Below, piece by piece: positions 59,788 to 64,000 of a stretch of DNA of 64,000 nucleotides. The number at the start of each line of letters is the position of its first letter. Within the stretch, counting starts at the first letter, position 1. The notes under the pieces are model-generated. The model was given only the letters and a program-made list of their open reading frames with translations. It did no database searches and was not told the origin of the DNA. Made by a program: the position numbers and the translations under genes. Origin of the DNA: JANQMY01 sp965227095 (GTDB taxonomy: Bacteria; Pseudomonadota; Alphaproteobacteria; JANQMY01); assembly GCA_965227095.1 (NCBI GenBank), contig CBDDFL010000001.1, forward strand, positions 186,001-250,000, given 5' to 3'.

Positions 59788-61961
59788 ATTTTGTAATCAA
59801 ACCCGAGTATCCCGCCCAGGCTTGGTTCATCGTCGAAATCGGAGGCGACATCGACAGACAGGTTTGCGCTAAACCGCTCGCTTAAACGGCCGCTAACGCC
59901 GACCTTAAGCTCTCCCCAGTCTCGATCCGACGAGCGGTCGGTAAACGAAAAGCTCGATCCCAAGGTGGGTACAGACCCGCTGGATGTGAGGCCATCATCG
60001 TCGAACTGATGGGCGTAAGCAACGCTTCCCCAGAGCGCCGTGCGGCCGCCAAACCAATTGGTGACTTCGGCCCCAACCCGTCCCACATGAGCGGTTTCAG
60101 ACACTTCATTGAATACCGCCGGGAAAGGGCCGCCACTCTCTGAATACCCATCAAGGCGTATGTGGCTGATCTGATAGCCGGCAAAGGGCATCACGGATAA
60201 GGATTGACTGACCCCATATTCCCAGCCTGCCTGCACGGCCCCGCCAAAGGCGTTGCCATCGCGCTGGCCACGGGAAGACACAGGCGTAACGCCGTTCAAA
60301 TAGCCGCGGACCAATTCTTCATCCAGCCAAGACGCCACCACGCCGGCATACACACGCAATGGCAAACCGCTTGGCTCGTAAGACGCAAAGGAATTCACGC
60401 CCCAGAAGGATTGGTCGCTCTCGCTGCCGGTATCATTGAGTTGCAGCTCGCTTTCACCAATATTCACGCCCAACCCAAACCGCGTATCCGGCGTCAGGCG
60501 GCTGGCCAGGCCGAGCGATCCGATCACATCATCTTGGTCACCATTGCTCCGGTCTTGGGTGTAAGCACCCCCCAAGCCCCAGACGCTCCAGTTCCGCTCT
60601 CTCGGAAGGGAGATTTCATCGCTGGTACTGGCATATTGCAGGTTTGACCAGGCTGTGCGTTGCGGACCGCCGCCGGTCCCCTTTGGAGACATGCCCAAAT
60701 GACGGCCAATATTGATGAGGTTATTGGTGCTGGTTTGCAATCCGTCTTCGGTCGCGCTGGATGTACCGGCGGCTTCCGTCAGTGTACTGCTGAAATCATT
60801 GATACTGATCATCGCCGACGGGGCAATGACCAACCCGGTGTTCACCCGCGCAAGCCAGGCTTCCATATCTCCGGATGGATTGGTCCCAAATCCGACGATA
60901 ACTGTCCCGTCATCCGACACACCCCGTGCGGAGGTAAGCACCCACGTACCAAGATCGACGCCATCATCCATCAACAGGTCCGCGACACGCTGCATGCCGG
61001 CCCCGGCGCCGCTGCCGGACCACCAGCGAAACGCTTCGGTCGTACTGGCCGTCACGCTGCGCCCTACAACGACGGACCCATCCGAATTCACATCGAACGC
61101 CAAACTTTCAAAAGCACCGCCTGGCAGATCCCCCAATCCGGCCATGCCGCCGGATTGCGTCCAGCGAAAGGCTTCAGTGCCACTGCCGGACGTTCCATAG
61201 CCAACAATCACAGATCCATCGCTGTTCGCGGCATAGGCAAAACTTGTAAAAGCGCCGCCGGCAAGATCCCCAAGACCGACCAGGCCGGTCCCTTGGGTCC
61301 AGCGGAAGGCTTCGCGACCACTCGCAGACTGACCGGACCCGACGATGACCAGCCCATCGTCGCTAATGCCAAGCGCTTCACTTGAAAATGCACCACCGGC
61401 GAGGTCCCCAAGGCCGACCATGCCGGTGCCCTGCGTCCACCGAAACGCTTCGGGCCCACTGGCCGAGTTGCCGCGCCCCACCACGACGGAACCATCCGCA
61501 CTGACGCCCCATGCTTCGGCAAATGTTGCGCCTCCGGCAAGATCGCCAATATTGACCAGGCCCGTCCCTTGCGTCCACCGGAAGGCTTCGCGCCCCCCGC
61601 TGTCCCCATAGCCGACCACCACCGAACCGTCCGTATTCGCATCAACGGCAACGCTGGAGAACCCGCCCCCGGCAAGATCGCCCAAACCAACCAAGCCACC
61701 GCTTTGCGTCCAACGAAAGGCTTCACTGCCGCTTGCCGACGGACTGACACCGACGACCACGGACCCATCGCCACTGATCCCTGTGGCGACACTGGAGTCC
61801 GCCCCGCCGGCCAAATCGCCCAAGCCCGTCAGTTCGTTCCCGTCTGGACCCGTGCCGGTGAGCGTCTGCCCTATGGCGCCCGATGTGAATGGCAAGGAAA
61901 GCAATAGCGCAGCGCTCGCGAGAAACGGTGTTTGCGTCCGCTTATTTCTGATCCCCGTCAC
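59784..61961 (-). CDS. HAF-repeat autotransporter
   Basis: The 725-residue product has a signal peptide of about 31 residues, then a passenger of six HAF-type repeats, 45-46 residues each, of the form EAFRWTQ-x3-LGDLAGG-x-VSADGSVVVG, ending in a degenerate seventh unit. The C-terminal half is an autotransporter barrel with strand pairs such as NAFGGAVQAGWEYGVSQSLSVMPFAGYQ, closing GILGFDYKI. The repeats probably fold as a beta-propeller or solenoid exposed on the cell surface. Homogeneous repeats suggest recent expansion. The gene ends inside the tetR stop. Confidence 0.88.
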   Translation of the reverse strand: MTGIRNKRTQTPFLASAALLLSLPFTSGAIGQTLTGTGPDGNELTGLGDLAGGADSSVATGISGDGSVVVGVSPSASGSEAFRWTQSGGLVGLGDLAGGGFSSVAVDANTDGSVVVGYGDSGGREAFRWTQGTGLVNIGDLAGGATFAEAWGVSADGSVVVGRGNSASGPEAFRWTQGTGMVGLGDLAGGAFSSEALGISDDGLVIVGSGQSASGREAFRWTQGTGLVGLGDLAGGAFTSFAYAANSDGSVIVGYGTSGSGTEAFRWTQSGGMAGLGDLPGGAFESLAFDVNSDGSVVVGRSVTASTTEAFRWWSGSGAGAGMQRVADLLMDDGVDLGTWVLTSARGVSDDGTVIVGFGTNPSGDMEAWLARVNTGLVIAPSAMISINDFSSTLTEAAGTSSATEDGLQTSTNNLINIGRHLGMSPKGTGGGPQRTAWSNLQYASTSDEISLPRERNWSVWGLGGAYTQDRSNGDQDDVIGSLGLASRLTPDTRFGLGVNIGESELQLNDTGSESDQSFWGVNSFASYEPSGLPLRVYAGVVASWLDEELVRGYLNGVTPVSSRGQRDGNAFGGAVQAGWEYGVSQSLSVMPFAGYQISHIRLDGYSESGGPFPAVFNEVSETAHVGRVGAEVTNWFGGRTALWGSVAYAHQFDDDGLTSSGSVPTLGSSFSFTDRSSDRDWGELKVGVSGRLSERFSANLSVDVASDFDDEPSLGGILGFDYKI

Positions 61962-62147
61962 GCCTTTTCCCCCCAGAAACCCGTGAAACGGTTAAAAGGT
62001 TAGACCTTCTGCGCGATGGGGTCAAAAACGAGGTGGGATAAGGGCTTGCTGCGCCCGACGGCGTGGTTTCCGGGACGCAACACCAGGGGCGCCTCCCCCC
62101 ACCCGTGATCGGGGGCCGCCTATGGATGGCGACTGCTCTAGCGCTCG

Positions 62148-62174
62148 TCCCGGTCGCCCTTTGGCGAACCGGGA
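62148..62174. repeat. Intergenic hairpin repeat upstream of the autotransporter gene
   Basis: TCCCGGT-CGCC-CTTT-GGCG-A-ACCGGGA pairs over 11 bases with one bulge. It lies in the 263-base gap between the autotransporter start and the thiolase end, along with GC-rich segments (CCCGTGATCGGGGG). It resembles the other dispersed palindromes and could also stop thiolase transcription, though no T-run is present. Confidence 0.45.
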
Positions 62175-62224
62175 TCTCGGGCAAGGTCCCCACCCGGGGA
62201 AGGTTAAGGTCGTCGGTGGAGCCT

Positions 62225-63430
62225 CTAAAGACCGCTTTTCTCGAGAATGTGCACACCGCAGGCAGACCCCAGACCGATCACATGGGCAAGGCCCACTTTG
62301 GCGCCTTCAATCTGACGGTCGCCGCATTCGCCGCGCACGTGCTGGCACACTTCCCAGATATTCGCGATGCCGGTGGCCGAAATCGGGTGCCCTTTAGATT
62401 GCAAGCCGCCCGAAACATTCACCGGCGTTTTACCGTCCCGCCAGGTGGCACCGGAATTGAAGTAATCCGCCGCCCCGCCTTCGTCGCACAGCATGAGATT
62501 GTCGTAATGCACAAGCTCCGCCGTGGCGAAACAATCATGCAGCTCGACCAGATCCAAATCTTCCGGTCCGACACCCGCTTGTTCATAGGCGGTCTTGGCG
62601 GCATTGCGCGTCAGCGTGTTGACGTTGGGCAAAACCTGGCAGGCTTCTTCATACGGGTCGGTGGTCAGCACAGACGCCGTTACCTTGATGGCGCGGCGTT
62701 GTTGTTCCAGCGACAGGGTTTTGAGCTTGCTGTCGCTCACCACCACGGCGGCGGCAGCGCCATCGCAGTTCGCCGAACACATGGGCCGCGTGTTGGGATA
62801 GGCGATCATCACATCGCCCATGATTTGTTCCGCCGGCATGGCCTTGGTGTAGGCCGCCAAGGGGTTCAGCGTGGAATGGAAGTGGTTCTTTTCGCTGATC
62901 TTTGCGAACAATTCGAAGCTGGTGCCGCCATATTTGTGGCCGTATTCCATGCCGATTTGCGCAAACACGCCGGGCATGGTTTCCGTGCCGATGCGGCCGT
63001 CGATCGGCGCGACAGCGCCATAACGGCCGGAGGGCTGCCATTCATTGCCATCGTCTTTCTTGGCATTGCCGCTGAGAAGCCCGGCCCCCGCCAGCTTTTC
63101 AACCCCCACGGCCAGGCCCATATCGCATTCGCCCGCCTTCACCGCCATGATCACGGTACGCAGCGCCGTTGCCCCCGTGGCACAAGCATTCGAGACATTA
63201 TAGACGGGGATGCCGGTTTGCCCGATTTGCTTTTGCAATTGCTGGCCGACACCGCCGCGCCCCATCAAATTACCAGCGGCCATGACGCCGATATCCTTCA
63301 TGGTGACGCCCGCGTCTTTCAAGGCCGCTTGAATTGCTTCGGCGCCCAAATCCACAACGTCTTTGTCCGGATGTTTGCCGAACTTGGTCATGTTGATGCC
63401 CAAGATCCAAATGTCGTCACGTGCACTCAT
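62225..63430 (-). CDS. Thiolase family protein (acyl-CoA thiolase, SCP-x type)
   Basis: The 401-residue thiolase-fold protein has the catalytic-cysteine loop SNACATGATALRTVIMAVKAGE, CSANCDGAAAAVVVS, ELHDCFATAEL and GLQSKGHPISATGIANIWEVC, the SCP-x/non-decarboxylating pattern with HDCFA in place of NEAFA. It probably cleaves 3-ketoacyl-CoA of branched or steroid-like chains. The DUF35 protein gene lies immediately upstream on the same strand, the usual partner for this subgroup. Confidence 0.9.
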   Translation of the reverse strand: MSARDDIWILGINMTKFGKHPDKDVVDLGAEAIQAALKDAGVTMKDIGVMAAGNLMGRGGVGQQLQKQIGQTGIPVYNVSNACATGATALRTVIMAVKAGECDMGLAVGVEKLAGAGLLSGNAKKDDGNEWQPSGRYGAVAPIDGRIGTETMPGVFAQIGMEYGHKYGGTSFELFAKISEKNHFHSTLNPLAAYTKAMPAEQIMGDVMIAYPNTRPMCSANCDGAAAAVVVSDSKLKTLSLEQQRRAIKVTASVLTTDPYEEACQVLPNVNTLTRNAAKTAYEQAGVGPEDLDLVELHDCFATAELVHYDNLMLCDEGGAADYFNSGATWRDGKTPVNVSGGLQSKGHPISATGIANIWEVCQHVRGECGDRQIEGAKVGLAHVIGLGSACGVHILEKSGL

Positions 63431-63466
63431 GGTCGTTTCTCCTATGAAGTTTTTTATGTCGGTCTG

Positions 63467-63859
63467 TTAGGCCGGTTCGAAGCCAAAGCCGATGGCTTCG
63501 GTGCCCGCGCCATCGGTGCCCATGGAAAAGGTGGCCAGGCGCACTTTCATGCCCAATGACACATGCTCCGGGTCCGGTTCCGTATTGATGATGTTGGCGC
63601 GTACCGAGGTGCCGCCGCAATCCACCACGGCAGAGACGAACGGGACGGGAATGCCTTTGGCGGCGTGGGCCACGATGGTGAAGGCGCGGACTTCGCCGTC
63701 GGTGGCGACAGCGGTGGTCTTGAAGTCCGTCCCGAAGCAACTGGCGCAAGCATTGCGCCGGTCAAAAAATTTGGCACCGCAATTGGTGCATTCATGGGCC
63801 ACTAAATGGGGGTCGTTGCCCAGTTCCAGATAATCGACAAGGGGGACCTGATTGGCCAT
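63467..63859 (-). CDS. DUF35 OB-fold/zinc-ribbon thiolase partner
   Basis: This 130-residue protein has the zinc ribbon CTNCGAKFFDRRNACASC near residue 24 (two CxxC pairs) followed by an OB-fold (GEVRAFTIVAHAAKGIPVPFVSAVVDCGG). DUF35 proteins form complexes with SCP-x-type thiolases and help hold acyl-CoA substrates. It is first in the operon with the thiolase, 36 bases upstream. Confidence 0.88.
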   Translation of the reverse strand: MANQVPLVDYLELGNDPHLVAHECTNCGAKFFDRRNACASCFGTDFKTTAVATDGEVRAFTIVAHAAKGIPVPFVSAVVDCGGTSVRANIINTEPDPEHVSLGMKVRLATFSMGTDGAGTEAIGFGFEPA

Positions 63860-63932
63860 GACGCATTCTCCCGTGAGGTTGTTTTTGTTGCGTCAATCCA
63901 GCCGCAGATTGAGGCCTGCGTCAAGCGCGGAA

Positions 63933-63954
63933 GAAAAAGCTATGAATCTTTTTC
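63933..63954. promoter_or_regulatory. Inverted repeat upstream of the thiolase/DUF35 operon
   Basis: GAAAAAG-N8-CTTTTTC, 7-base arms, lies about 75 bases before the DUF35 start. It could be an operator for acyl-CoA-responsive control. The arms are A/T-rich and simple, so chance is possible. Confidence 0.3.
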
Positions 63955-64000
63955 GGTGACAGTGCACTAAATAGGTATGGATCAGGCTCACCAGCGACTG

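Noticed and set aside
1..64000. CRISPR arrays, rRNA, tRNA, prophage and insertion sequences
   Set aside because: I looked for regularly spaced repeats, T-loop-like GGTTCRA motifs in cloverleaf context, transposase motifs and terminal repeats, and saw none; a tRNAscan or ISfinder search would be decisive.

Overview
The window reads as chromosomal DNA of an aerobic, heterotrophic alphaproteobacterium. I infer this from a moderately GC-rich composition, the compact sdhC-sdhD-sdhA-sdhB order, a QueE with a C-x14-C-x2-C cluster motif, a PopZ-type peptide motif, a large-form isocitrate lyase, and short dispersed palindromes built on GTCATCC and GGGATCC cores. A Parvibaculum-like or Rhodospirillales-like marine organism would fit, but no rRNA gene is present to decide. 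I saw no rRNA, tRNA, CRISPR array, phage or insertion sequence. No gene-free stretch exceeds about 300 bases.

Layout. 1-4.8 kb: a cut-off retropepsin-like protease, a lipoprotein, and a styrene-oxide-isomerase-like membrane protein paired with a diiron-type hydrolase, facing a TetR gene across two tandem operators; then a NUDIX hydrolase and a small secreted protein. 4.9-8.5 kb: mmsA, a HAD phosphatase, arsC and an SDR. 8.6-11 kb: a c-haem protein and two membrane proteins. 11-16 kb: mobA, a YdeP-type molybdenum oxidoreductase, fdhD and an unknown gene. 16.2-17.5 kb: queC-queE. 17.5-25 kb: a membrane protein whose ribosome-binding site sits in a hairpin, a surface subtilase, an M20 peptidase, a DUF465 protein, a BtuF-like protein and a double-hotdog protein. 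25-28.9 kb: succinate dehydrogenase. 29-34.6 kb: YjbR, MAPEG, a porin with a vanadium-haloperoxidase-like lipoprotein, an SRPBCC protein, a nitroreductase and a CitE-like lyase. 34.7-40 kb: pyridoxal kinase, an ammonium-transporter/histidine-kinase fusion, asd and leuB. 40-46.9 kb: a DUF385 protein, a 61-residue membrane peptide with a PopZ motif, an FAD oxidoreductase, a split-barrel protein, an esterase, aceA with a terminator, and a DUF2855 protein. 47-55.3 kb: detoxification-type genes (reductase, GST, tandem DsbA/kappa-GST) and a compositionally distinct beta-trefoil/DUF3472 gene lying between two copies of one operator, then an amidase. 55.5-64 kb: a CNNM/CBS protein, a membrane protein, an LLM oxidoreductase and split-barrel protein under a TetR with paired operators, a HAF-repeat autotransporter, and a thiolase with its DUF35 partner.

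Together the genes suggest growth on fatty acids, branched amino acids and aromatic or terpenoid compounds: acyl-CoA thiolysis (thiolase/DUF35, hotdog, CitE-like), methylmalonate-semialdehyde oxidation, the glyoxylate shunt (aceA) and succinate oxidation, alongside many small redox and detoxification enzymes under local TetR control. The most unusual items are the PopZ-motif membrane microprotein, the Amt-histidine kinase fusion, the SOI-like module with its 21-bp-phased operators, the hydrolase-like/cytochrome c fusion, and the twin operators at 51.1 and 53.1 kb.
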